Shown: positions 43,413 through 50,751 of the stretch, piece after piece
Position numbering within the stretch: position 1 is the stretch's first letter
Layout of the letters: every line of letters starts with the position of its first letter
Assembly: GCF_013033515.1 (NCBI RefSeq)
Contig: NZ_WQEG01000002.1
Coordinates: forward strand, 186,001-250,000
Source of the DNA: Ruegeria sp. HKCCA6707
Lineage (GTDB): Bacteria > Pseudomonadota > Alphaproteobacteria > Rhodobacterales > Rhodobacteraceae
Direction of reading: 5' to 3'
Length of the DNA stretch: 64,000 nucleotides
Notes under the pieces: generated by a model
The model's input: only the letters and a program-made list of their open reading frames with translations
Databases searched by the model: none
What the model was told of the DNA's origin: nothing
Position numbers and translations under genes: made by a program

Positions 43413-44447
43413 ATGGTCGATGTGACGGTGCGGGGCGCGGGTATCTTTGGCCTGTCCATCGCCTGGACCTGTGCCCGGGGCGGGGCCCGGGTTCGAGTGG
43501 TCGACCCCTTTGGCCCGGGCGCGGGCTCCAGTGGCGGTCTAGTCGGCGCTTTGGCCCCGCATGTGCCCGAGAACTGGAACGCCAAGAAAGCCTTTCAGTT
43601 CGAAAGCCTGATCATGGCCGAATCCTTCTGGCAGCAGGTCGAAGAGACAGGCGGTGTCTCGGCCGGCTACGGGCGTCTTGGGCGGCTTCAACCGATTGCG
43701 GATGCGCGCGCGCTTGGGCGGGCGCGGGCACGAGCCGAAACCGCCGCAACCCTGTGGCAGGGCAAGGCCGATTGGCGCGTGGTTGCGGCAGAGGATTTGG
43801 GCGCGTGGTCGCCACCCAGCCCGACGGGATATATAATTCTCGATACGTTGTCGGCCCGCATGCACCCGCGCCGTGCCTGCGCTGCGCTGGTTGCGGCGTT
43901 GACCGTGATGGGGGTTGAGGTGGTGGCCGAGGCCCCTGATGCCGGGCACATCATCCACGCCACTGGCCTTGCCGGGTTGCAAGAGCTGAGCCAGCATTTT
44001 GGCAAGACGGTCGGCAACGGGGTCAAAGGTCAGGCGGCGCTTTTGCGCTTTGACGCCGGGTGCGTGCCGCAGATCTTTGCCGACGCGATCCATTTTGTGC
44101 CTCATGCGGACGGCAGTTTGGCCATCGGATCAACCTCAGAGCGTGACTATGACGACCCGCAAAGCACCGATGACGCGCTGGACACGGTCATCGAACGCGC
44201 CACGCAGGCGGTTCCGCTGCTGCACGGGGCCGAGGTCATCGAGCGTTGGGCGGGAGTACGCCCGCGCAGCAAAAGCCGCGCCCCGATGCTGGGTGCACAC
44301 CCTTTGTATCCCGGTCAGTTCATCGCAAATGGCGGTTTCAAGATCGGGTTTGGCATGGCCCCCAAGGTGGCCGAGGTGATGGCGCATCTGGTTCTGGACG
44401 GCAAAGATGTGATCCCCGAGGATTTCCGACCCGAAGCCTCACTCTGA
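43413..44447 (+). CDS. FAD-dependent (DAO-family) oxidoreductase, candidate separate MnmC C-domain
   Basis: 344 residues from the ATG at 43413 (AGGGG eight bases upstream); a TTG six bases before is less likely. Dinucleotide-binding GAGIFGLSIAWTCARGGARV at about 8-27 and the C-terminal ERWAGVRPRSKSRAPMLG and NGGFKIGFGMAPK resemble glycine oxidase/MnmC oxidoreductase domains. In E. coli MnmC the equivalent domain removes the carboxymethyl group of cmnm5s2U. Divergence from mnmD suggests the same job, but an amino-acid oxidase role is not excluded. Confidence 0.8.
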   Translation: MVDVTVRGAGIFGLSIAWTCARGGARVRVVDPFGPGAGSSGGLVGALAPHVPENWNAKKAFQFESLIMAESFWQQVEETGGVSAGYGRLGRLQPIADARALGRARARAETAATLWQGKADWRVVAAEDLGAWSPPSPTGYIILDTLSARMHPRRACAALVAALTVMGVEVVAEAPDAGHIIHATGLAGLQELSQHFGKTVGNGVKGQAALLRFDAGCVPQIFADAIHFVPHADGSLAIGSTSERDYDDPQSTDDALDTVIERATQAVPLLHGAEVIERWAGVRPRSKSRAPMLGAHPLYPGQFIANGGFKIGFGMAPKVAEVMAHLVLDGKDVIPEDFRPEASL

Positions 44448-45239
44448 TTGCGCGATGGCCAACATGCACTGCCGCCCATCCGGGCCACGCACCCAGAACT
44501 CATCCCCGTTTCGACACAAGGTCGCGGACTGAAAATGCATAAGCGGTGACGAGGCGCGAAACAGAAACTGCGTCAGCGGCCCCATCAACTCGGTCGCAAA
44601 CAGCATCAGATGCTGCGCCAATAGCGGGCCATGCACGACCAGACCCCCATAGCCTTCAACATCCTTTGCATAATCGGCGTCATAGTGAATGCGGTGACCG
44701 TTGAATGTCAGCGCCGAATAGCGAAAGAGCAGCGTTGTACTGAACTCGACCTGCCGACTGTCTGTCTCGTCCGTTCGCGCAACAGGCGGTTCGGGCGCGG
44801 TACCCAAGGCATCTTCGCGGTAGACCAGATCCTGCCATTCGGTGACACGTACCGCGCCCGCCTGCCAGATGGCATGGCGCAGGATCACGAACCCCAGGCG
44901 GCCCGAGCGACCCATCTTGGTTTCGGTGCTGTCGACGAACGAACGCCGCTCGGCCGGAACGCCCGCCAAAAGGGGGGCGTGAAACTGCAATCGACCGCCC
45001 GCCCACATCCGCCGTGGTAAGCCCATGTCGGGGATCATCCCCTCGCCCACGCGGGGATGCCCATCCCGACCCAGCCGATGCGGTGGCTGTGGAGACCAGA
45101 AATACAGCTGGTGGAAAAAGGGCGGCAACGGCGTGCCCTCGGCAACCGTAACCTCCAGCCCAAGCGCGGCCTGCAATGCAGCGGCGCGGGCCGGGTCCAT
45201 CACGTCATGCTGAATTTCACTGTGTTCAGACTGCGTCAT
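44439..45239 (-). CDS. FAS1-like / HTD2-type hot-dog dehydratase (MaoC-related)
   Basis: 266 residues with two hot-dog halves: FAS1-like dehydratase N-half (to about 130) and a C-half with FSALTFN-like FRYSALTFNGHRIHYD, the hydratase motif with the catalytic His and Asp. Relatives hydrate mesaconyl-C4-CoA or itaconyl-CoA, or are mitochondrial 3-hydroxyacyl-thioester dehydratases (Htd2). Overlaps the convergent oxidoreductase gene by nine bases. Substrate not fixed by context. Confidence 0.78.
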   Translation of the reverse strand: MTQSEHSEIQHDVMDPARAAALQAALGLEVTVAEGTPLPPFFHQLYFWSPQPPHRLGRDGHPRVGEGMIPDMGLPRRMWAGGRLQFHAPLLAGVPAERRSFVDSTETKMGRSGRLGFVILRHAIWQAGAVRVTEWQDLVYREDALGTAPEPPVARTDETDSRQVEFSTTLLFRYSALTFNGHRIHYDADYAKDVEGYGGLVVHGPLLAQHLMLFATELMGPLTQFLFRASSPLMHFQSATLCRNGDEFWVRGPDGRQCMLAIAQSE

Positions 45240-45281
45240 GACCGCAGCCTAGGCCCCATGAGGCGACGCGGCAAGCGTGGA

Positions 45282-45824
45282 TCAGAAACCAGCCTCGGTG
45301 CGCAGTTTTTGCATCAATGTCTGCAACGCGTTTTCATATCGCTCGCTGGACAAACGCCCCTGGTCATCAAATTCGTTGGAACTGTCGGCCAGATGAATCT
45401 CGGGGCCCTGAAGGATACGGGGCTGGAACGGTACCATATAGGACCGCAGAACCATTTGCGCCCGTTCCCCTCCGGCGCGCCCAGCCGCAGCGGACATGAC
45501 CGCAACCGGCTTGTCTGCCCAGGGCCGCCCTTTGGTGCGGCTGACCCAATCCAACGCATTCTTCAGCACACCTGACGGGCCCTTGTTGTATTCCGGGGTC
45601 GAGATAATCACCGCATCCGCCTGCGCAATCTGGTCTGCAAGCACTTGAACCTTCTCGGGTACACCCTCGCCTTCTTCGAGGTCACCATCATAGAGCGGCA
45701 AATTCAGATCAGCCTCGATATAGGTGCCCGGATTGAACAGCCGCGCCGCCTCGCGCAGCAGTTTGCGATTTGTGGCGTTCTGGCGCAGCGAGCCCGACAG
45801 GGACAGCAAGGTCGGTTCAGACAT
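45282..45824 (-). CDS. NAD(P)H-dependent FMN reductase (chromate/quinone reductase-like)
   Basis: 180 residues, flavodoxin-like fold. FMN phosphate loop LSGSLRQNATNRKLL (about 8-22), the family signature STPEYNKGPSGVLKNALDW (about 74-92) and a PVAVMSAAAGRAGG stretch. Such enzymes make two-electron reductions of quinones, chromate or free flavin in the cytoplasm. Probably monocistronic. Confidence 0.88.
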   Translation of the reverse strand: MSEPTLLSLSGSLRQNATNRKLLREAARLFNPGTYIEADLNLPLYDGDLEEGEGVPEKVQVLADQIAQADAVIISTPEYNKGPSGVLKNALDWVSRTKGRPWADKPVAVMSAAAGRAGGERAQMVLRSYMVPFQPRILQGPEIHLADSSNEFDDQGRLSSERYENALQTLMQKLRTEAGF

Positions 45825-45918
45825 TCAGAAAATCTCCATCCTTTGGGTCAGACCCAATTTATCCGTCTTGGCACAGAACCATAGTGCTGCCAGCGCGCAG
45901 TCAATGTGCAAAAGCAAA

Positions 45919-45937
45919 GGGCCGCAGATTGCGGCCC
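45919..45937 (-). terminator. Terminator of the OmpA-type lipoprotein gene
   Basis: GGGCCGC / GCGGCCC with a five-base loop. On the minus strand it is followed by TTTGCTTTTG and lies 24 bases after the lipoprotein stop. Confidence 0.75.
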
Positions 45938-45961
45938 CGGAAACGCGTTTTCGGCTGCTGT

Positions 45962-46627
45962 TTAGGCGTTCGGCACGACCACAATTTCGACGCGACGGTT
46001 CTGCGCCTTGCCTTCCGGGGTCAGGTTGGACGCAATCGGGTTGTTTTCACCCTGACCCACGGTGGTTATCCGCGAAAAGCTGACGCCATTGGCCTGCAAA
46101 ATATCAGCCACGGCGTTGGCACGGCGCTCGGACAGAACAAAGTTGTAAGACGCGTCGCCGTCACTGTCGGTATGGCCGATGATCTGAACGTTCGAGTTGG
46201 GATAGTTGACCAGATTCTGCCCCACCTTCACCAGATCCGCGCGCAAAGCCGGGCGTACCGTGGCACTGTCAGTATCAAAGGTGATGTCATTGGGCACGGT
46301 CACGATCAGCCGGTCGCCAGCATTGACGATGGTGATCCCGTCATTGGCCAGCTGCTGACGCAGCTCAGCTGCCTGTCGGTCCAGTTGGTTGCCGATCAGA
46401 CCACCGCCCGCAGCGCCTATGGCCCCACCGGCCAAAGCGCCCAACAGCGGATCAGAGTCATTGGCGATTGCACCAACCCCCGCCCCGATCAAGCCGCCCA
46501 AAACTGCCCCTTGCTTGGCGTTCTGGTTCGGATCACCCGGGGCCGTCAACGTGCCCGGGTCGGTACAGGCTGCCAGAAAAAGGGTCGAACACAGACCTGC
46601 TGTCAAAATACTCTTGGAAATCGCCAT
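45962..46627 (-). CDS. OmpA-family lipoprotein (YiaD-like) with glycine zipper
   Basis: 221 residues from the ATG at 46627 with AGAAGG upstream; a longer open frame upstream is not used. Lipobox LAAC puts the lipidated cysteine at residue 21. A glycine-zipper segment (about 38-85, rich in GAGxG) is followed by an OmpA C-terminal domain (about 110-215) with HTDSDGDASYNFVLSERRA, which binds peptidoglycan. Outer-membrane lipoprotein linking envelope layers. Confidence 0.92.
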   Translation of the reverse strand: MAISKSILTAGLCSTLFLAACTDPGTLTAPGDPNQNAKQGAVLGGLIGAGVGAIANDSDPLLGALAGGAIGAAGGGLIGNQLDRQAAELRQQLANDGITIVNAGDRLIVTVPNDITFDTDSATVRPALRADLVKVGQNLVNYPNSNVQIIGHTDSDGDASYNFVLSERRANAVADILQANGVSFSRITTVGQGENNPIASNLTPEGKAQNRRVEIVVVPNA

Positions 46628-46745
46628 GGTGCACCTTCTGCTCCTGAACCCGTTTTTTCGGGTTTGCTTCGTTGCAGAACGTATAACACGCCTGATGTAA
46701 CACGGCTCAAGCAACAATTGCTTGAGATCGGCGAAACATTGCCCG

Positions 46746-47438
46746 TCAGGCCGCACCAGTGATCTGATCCTCCCGATCCTGTTCCTGCCAGATATTGCGC
46801 AAAGCCTGGCCCTGACCACAGAAATACGCGTCGATCAGTGTACAGCCCCAAACCCGATCCGTCCGAAAATGCCGAAATCCATTGCGCAATTCGCACCATC
46901 CCGCCAGCAAGGTGCATTCAATGTGATAGATCAGTGCCACCGGGCGCACGACCCGCTGCGTGCGTTCACCTTCTGCGTTGACATAGGTCAGCTGCAACTT
47001 TTGCTCAGCGCGGATAGCCTCACGATAGGTCGCAATCGTCACGCATCCCTTTGCCGGATCATCCAGCGGAGCGCCCCAGGTCGCAACCTGAAGCCAGTCC
47101 GCAGGGTCCCGTAAAGCCTCGATCTTGCGGCAAACGCGATCGGCGGCCTGTTGGAGCGTGCTGTCACCGGTGCGCGCCAGCATCGACAGACCGACCCACA
47201 GCGCCTCAACCTCTTCAGCATCAAAATTCAGCGGCGGCAGATCGTATCCCCGCCGCATCAGATATCCCACACCGGCCTCGCCTTCGATTGGCGTCCGCTG
47301 CGCCTGAAGCGCTGCGATGTCACGATAGACAGTCCGCACTGACACTTCGAGCTTTTCTGCCAATGCCTCGGCGGTAACAGGCCGGTCTGCGGCGCGCAAA
47401 ATCTGAATGATTTCAAATAGTCGGGTCGAACGGCGCAT
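46746..47438 (-). CDS. YafY-type HTH-WYL transcriptional regulator
   Basis: 230 residues from the ATG at 47438 with AAGGAG eight bases upstream. HTH_11 domain at 1-60 (RPVTAEALAEKLEVSVRTVYRD) and a WYL domain at about 130-210 (LQLTYVNAEGERTQRVVRPVALIYH). WYL regulators sense small or nucleic-acid ligands. Divergent from a 61-codon gene across a gap holding nested inverted repeats, so autoregulation is likely. Confidence 0.9.
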   Translation of the reverse strand: MRRSTRLFEIIQILRAADRPVTAEALAEKLEVSVRTVYRDIAALQAQRTPIEGEAGVGYLMRRGYDLPPLNFDAEEVEALWVGLSMLARTGDSTLQQAADRVCRKIEALRDPADWLQVATWGAPLDDPAKGCVTIATYREAIRAEQKLQLTYVNAEGERTQRVVRPVALIYHIECTLLAGWCELRNGFRHFRTDRVWGCTLIDAYFCGQGQALRNIWQEQDREDQITGAA

Positions 47439-47452
47439 ATCGATCTCCTTAC

Positions 47453-47501
47453 AGACTGCTGACAGTCTAGCACACCCCCATGACAGGGGGGTGTCAGCAG
47501 T
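47453..47501. promoter_or_regulatory. Nested inverted repeats in front of the WYL regulator
   Basis: AGACTG-CTGA-CAGTCT (47453-47468) lies inside a larger repeat with perfect 10-base arms ACTGCTGACA (47455-47464) and TGTCAGCAGT (47492-47501). A C-run and G-run between the arms can also pair. Placed 15 bases from the regulator start and 41 from the divergent gene; a likely operator controlling both. Confidence 0.6.
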
Positions 47502-47542
47502 GATGCGGCAATCTTTGTTCAAATACAAAGAGGAGACCGCTT

Positions 47543-47728
47543 ATGCCGAGCCGCGACAATCATGTGATGATGACATTGAAACTGGACCGCTGGGCGCAGG
47601 ATCACGCCCTGCGCGCATACGAGGTAGAGCGGGAATTGGTCGCCGCCCGCCAACGCCTTTCGCACCGACCGCAACAGCGCCGATGGCGCCTGTCGCTGGG
47701 GAACCTCAAGATGCTATGGGGTCACTAA
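47543..47728 (+). CDS. Small hypothetical protein (61 aa)
   Basis: Begins with ATG seven bases after GAGGAG, a better site than chance would give, and is divergent from the WYL regulator. The product is basic and helical (RAYEVERELVAARQRL), without membrane segment, cysteine or known motif. A longer overlapping frame on the same strand (47407-47943) lacks a ribosome site and runs through the next gene in antisense. Probably a real small gene, unknown role. Confidence 0.5.
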   Translation: MPSRDNHVMMTLKLDRWAQDHALRAYEVERELVAARQRLSHRPQQRRWRLSLGNLKMLWGH

Positions 47729-47730
47729 AA

Positions 47731-48378
47731 TCAGAACGGCGCAGAAGCGCGGAATTTCATCGCAATCCCGCCTTCCGGGTTCTTCAGACGCAGTTCCTCG
47801 GAATGCAGCATCAAGCGTGGGAACGCTCTGGCGGGGCCTTCCGCATAGAACGGATCGCCCAAAATGGGATGCCCGAGCGCCAGCATATGGACGCGCAGCT
47901 GATGCGACCGCCCGGTCTTGGGAAACAAGCGCACGCGCGTTGACTCAGGCTCATATTTCGCCACACGCCAATCGGTCACAGCTGTTTTGCCTCTCTCTTG
48001 GCACACCATCTGGCGTGGCCGGTTTGGCCAGTCCACGATCAACGGCAGATCAACCGTGCCTGCCTTTGGTTCTAAACGCCCCCAGACCCGTGCCACATAG
48101 GTCTTGCGGGTCTGCCGGTTCTCAAACTGCAGTCCCAGATGCCGCTGCGCATGCGGGGTCTGAGCAAAGACCATCACGCCCGACGTGTCGCGATCCAGAC
48201 GATGTACCAACAAGGACTGCGGAAATGCCGCTTGCACACGCGTCAGCAAACAATCCGCCAGATGTGCGCCACGCCCCGGCACCGACAGCAAGCCAGAGGG
48301 CTTGTTGATAACGATCAGCTGGGCATCTTCATGCAACACGTCCAGAGGTGTCTGAGGAGGATCATAGGGCTCGTTCAT
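47731..48378 (-). CDS. RluA-family pseudouridine synthase
   Basis: 215 residues from the ATG at 48378; the upstream 66-codon extension overlaps the divergent gene and is rejected. Catalytic aspartate in HRLDRDTSGVMVFA (about residues 69-82), then RKTYVARVWG and GRSHQLRVHM. No S4 domain, so it belongs to the short RluA/TruC-like types that modify rRNA or tRNA uridines. The exact target cannot be told from this. Confidence 0.9.
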   Translation of the reverse strand: MNEPYDPPQTPLDVLHEDAQLIVINKPSGLLSVPGRGAHLADCLLTRVQAAFPQSLLVHRLDRDTSGVMVFAQTPHAQRHLGLQFENRQTRKTYVARVWGRLEPKAGTVDLPLIVDWPNRPRQMVCQERGKTAVTDWRVAKYEPESTRVRLFPKTGRSHQLRVHMLALGHPILGDPFYAEGPARAFPRLMLHSEELRLKNPEGGIAMKFRASAPF

Positions 48379-48475
48379 GCGCGCCTGCCTAACCCAGGCA
48401 GCTTCCTCCCGCAACGTCGTCCTTGTCTGCAGGCGCGGGTTCAGCAACTCTGTCACCAACCAAAGGGAGAGACAC

Positions 48476-48886
48476 ATGCACCCGACCATCGTCCGTATGC
48501 AAGAGGTCGTCGCCAAGGGGGACGAAGCCCTGATCCATGCTCTTTTGGCCGAGGATGTCAGGTTTTCACCGCCCACCTATTACAGCACATGGACGGGCCG
48601 CGCACCGGTGGCCGCCGTCTTGGGCCATGTGGGTCAGGTGTTTTCCGACTTCCGCTATCGCCGGATCATGGGGGACGGCCTGGATTGGGCGCTGGAATTT
48701 CAGTGCAAGGTCGGTGCATTGGATGCCGTTGGTGTCGACCTGATCACACTGAACGACGACGGTTTGATCCAAGAGTTTGAAGTGGTCATGCGTCCCTACA
48801 AAACGATTGGCGCCCTGCGCGAGGCGATGATGGCGCGGGTCATGAAAGACGCGCGCTTTCTCAAGTTCAAGGACGCTCTAAGCTGA
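48476..48886 (+). CDS. NTF2-like (SnoaL-type) protein
   Basis: 136 residues from the ATG at 48476 with AAAGGGAG upstream. The pattern of a helix pair, LLAEDVRFSPPTYYSTWTGRAPVAAVLGHV, then beta strands LDWALEFQCKVG and GLIQEFEVVMRP fits the NTF2-like fold. No catalytic set obvious. Two bases before the SGNH hydrolase gene, so co-transcribed. Confidence 0.8.
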   Translation: MHPTIVRMQEVVAKGDEALIHALLAEDVRFSPPTYYSTWTGRAPVAAVLGHVGQVFSDFRYRRIMGDGLDWALEFQCKVGALDAVGVDLITLNDDGLIQEFEVVMRPYKTIGALREAMMARVMKDARFLKFKDALS

Positions 48887-48888
48887 TC

Positions 48889-49596
48889 ATGCCGGGCCCA
48901 ATTGCCGCCGATCAGATCTTGCGCCTTCCGCTGCTACCCGTTCTGCTGGCTCAGGCTCTCTATGTGCGCCGGAATGCCTCCTTACTGCCCGAACCTACTG
49001 GAATGCGATCTGGCCGCGCGGGCCGCGGTCCACGTTTGCGCCTACTTGTCGCAGGGGACAGTTCCGCTGCAGGCGTCGGAGCCGGTACTCAGGCGCAGGC
49101 ACTCTCTGGGCAGTTGGTTGCGGCGCTTGCGCCCCGCTATACGGTTGAATGGAGGGTCGAGGCGACCACGGGCCACACAACCCAGGACACGCTGGCGCGG
49201 TTACAAGCCCTTGATCACGCGTTCGACGTGGCCGTTACGGCCCTGGGTGTGAACGATGTGACCCGTGCTGTCTCACACCGAGAATTCGAGCGCAATCAGA
49301 CGCGGCTGCTGGCGCATTTGACCCAGACGATGACCGTACGACGCGTTATTGTCACCGGCGTCCCACAGATGCAGCGCTTTCCCGCCCTGCCGCAGCCTTT
49401 GGCTTGGGTGCTGGGAAAACAGGCTGCGCGGCTGGATCGCGGCTTGAAAACTGCCATCGCCAAGTTTCCCCAAGCCTGCCACCTGCAGCTGGATCTACCC
49501 GAGGATCCATCACTCGCAGCACCTGATGGTTACCACCCTAGCCCCAGAGCCTACCACTTGTGGGCACAACAGGTCGCGCATCTCATTCAGGTTTGA
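48889..49596 (+). CDS. SGNH/GDSL-type hydrolase
   Basis: 235 residues. Block I GDSSAAGVG gives nucleophile S58, GVND supplies the oxyanion Asn (about residue 121), and DGYHPS near 211-216 gives the Asp-His pair. The N-terminal hydrophobic stretch (about 11-25) may anchor or export it. Esterase or lipase-type activity on an unknown ester. Overlaps the convergent rarD-type gene by ten bases. Confidence 0.85.
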   Translation: MPGPIAADQILRLPLLPVLLAQALYVRRNASLLPEPTGMRSGRAGRGPRLRLLVAGDSSAAGVGAGTQAQALSGQLVAALAPRYTVEWRVEATTGHTTQDTLARLQALDHAFDVAVTALGVNDVTRAVSHREFERNQTRLLAHLTQTMTVRRVIVTGVPQMQRFPALPQPLAWVLGKQAARLDRGLKTAIAKFPQACHLQLDLPEDPSLAAPDGYHPSPRAYHLWAQQVAHLIQV

Positions 49597-50492
49597 GCCC
49601 GCATTTGCCGGATCATCGGGATGGAATAGACCAGCAAGCCCGCCCAGATCAGCGGAAAGGCAATCATCCGTCCCAGATCGATCTTCTCGCCAAACAGGGT
49701 AATCGCAGTAATGAAAATCATCGTCGGCGCGATGTACTGAAGAATACCAATGGTGGACAACCGCACCAGCTTGGCTCCGTTTGCGTAAACAAGCAAAGGC
49801 ACTGCCGTCACGATACCGGCCGCGGCCAGCAACAGCGTGTCATTTGCACTTGCCCCGAAATGACTCTCGCCTTGCAGGGTCAACCAACTCACATAGGCCA
49901 ATGCCGGGATCAGAAGGATCAGAACCTCCAGCAAAAAGCCCTGATTTGGGCCGATCGGCAAGGAACGTTTGAAAAAAGCATAAAAACCCCAGCTCAACAT
50001 CATTCCCAAGGCGGCCCAGGGCAGCGTTCCGGCCTCGACGATCAGAACCAGAACACCCAGCGCCGCAAGGCCCACTGCAATCACCTGCGTCCGGTTCAGA
50101 GTTTCTCCCAAAAGCACCGCGCCAAGTGCGATACTGAACAAGGGGTTGATGTAATATCCAAGCGCTGCGTCCAATGCATGCCCGCTGGTGACAGCCCAGA
50201 CATAGATTGCCCAGTTCACCGAGATGAGCGCCGCCGTAAGGCACGCCATCGCCAACATCCTCGGATTAACCAGCGCCGCTTTCAGATCTTTGGTGCGTCC
50301 CAAAAGGATAAGCAACATACCTGCCACCGGCACCGACCAGATGATCCGATGCGCCACAACCTCGTAGGGCCCGACATGAGACAGTGCTTTCATATACAGA
50401 GGTAAAAAGCCCCAAAGCACATACGCTGTCACCGCAAGAGCCAAGCCTTTTGGTGTATCGGCGTTTTGTGGCTGCGTCGCAGCGTCGACCAT
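49587..50492 (-). CDS. rarD: RarD-family EamA transporter
   Basis: 301 residues from the ATG at 50492, with GGAGA upstream. Ten membrane segments; N-terminal GLALAVTAYVLWGFLPLYMKAL and HRIIWSVP are characteristic of RarD, named for a chloramphenicol-sensitive phenotype, whose substrate is unsettled. Inner membrane, probably monocistronic. Confidence 0.88.
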   Translation of the reverse strand: MVDAATQPQNADTPKGLALAVTAYVLWGFLPLYMKALSHVGPYEVVAHRIIWSVPVAGMLLILLGRTKDLKAALVNPRMLAMACLTAALISVNWAIYVWAVTSGHALDAALGYYINPLFSIALGAVLLGETLNRTQVIAVGLAALGVLVLIVEAGTLPWAALGMMLSWGFYAFFKRSLPIGPNQGFLLEVLILLIPALAYVSWLTLQGESHFGASANDTLLLAAAGIVTAVPLLVYANGAKLVRLSTIGILQYIAPTMIFITAITLFGEKIDLGRMIAFPLIWAGLLVYSIPMIRQMRAQT

Positions 50493-50622
50493 TGCAGATC
50501 TCCGATTGATATAACCTGTCTTTAGGCAATCGACGCCTGTTTGAAAACTGCGGAAACCGTGAAGACACGCTTCACAAATCCTGATCAATTCCAGGAAGGG
50601 CAGGACAGAAGCTCGATCTTTT

Positions 50623-50676
50623 GCGAGGCTCTGCCTCGCGCTCCGAGGTATTTGGAAACAAAAGAAATATGGATCC
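50623..50676 (+). repeat. Intergenic repeat, short copy
   Basis: GCGAGGCTCTGCCTCGC hairpin, GCTCCGAGGTATTTGG, AAACAAAAGAAA and a final GGATCC shared with the inverted copy that follows. Confidence 0.65.
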
Positions 50677-50742
50677 CCTGCTTCTTCTGTTTATAAATAC
50701 CTCGGGGGAGTCGCGGACTACCGCGACGGGGGCAGAGCCCCC
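50671..50742 (-). repeat. Intergenic repeat, full 72-bp copy, inverted
   Basis: On the minus strand: GGGGGCTCTGCCCCC hairpin, CGCGG/CCGCG hairpin, CTCCCCCGAGGTATTTA, AAACAGAAGAAG and GGATCC. It begins ten bases after the stop of the FAD/GcvT gene and meets the short copy head to head at a single GGATCC. Confidence 0.75.
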
Positions 50743-50751
50743 GCCACCGGG

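Noticed and set aside
47407-47943. 178-codon plus-strand frame across the WYL start and pseudouridine synthase end
   Set aside because: No ribosome site, crosses the operator region and runs antisense to the synthase; the 61-codon frame is the better candidate.
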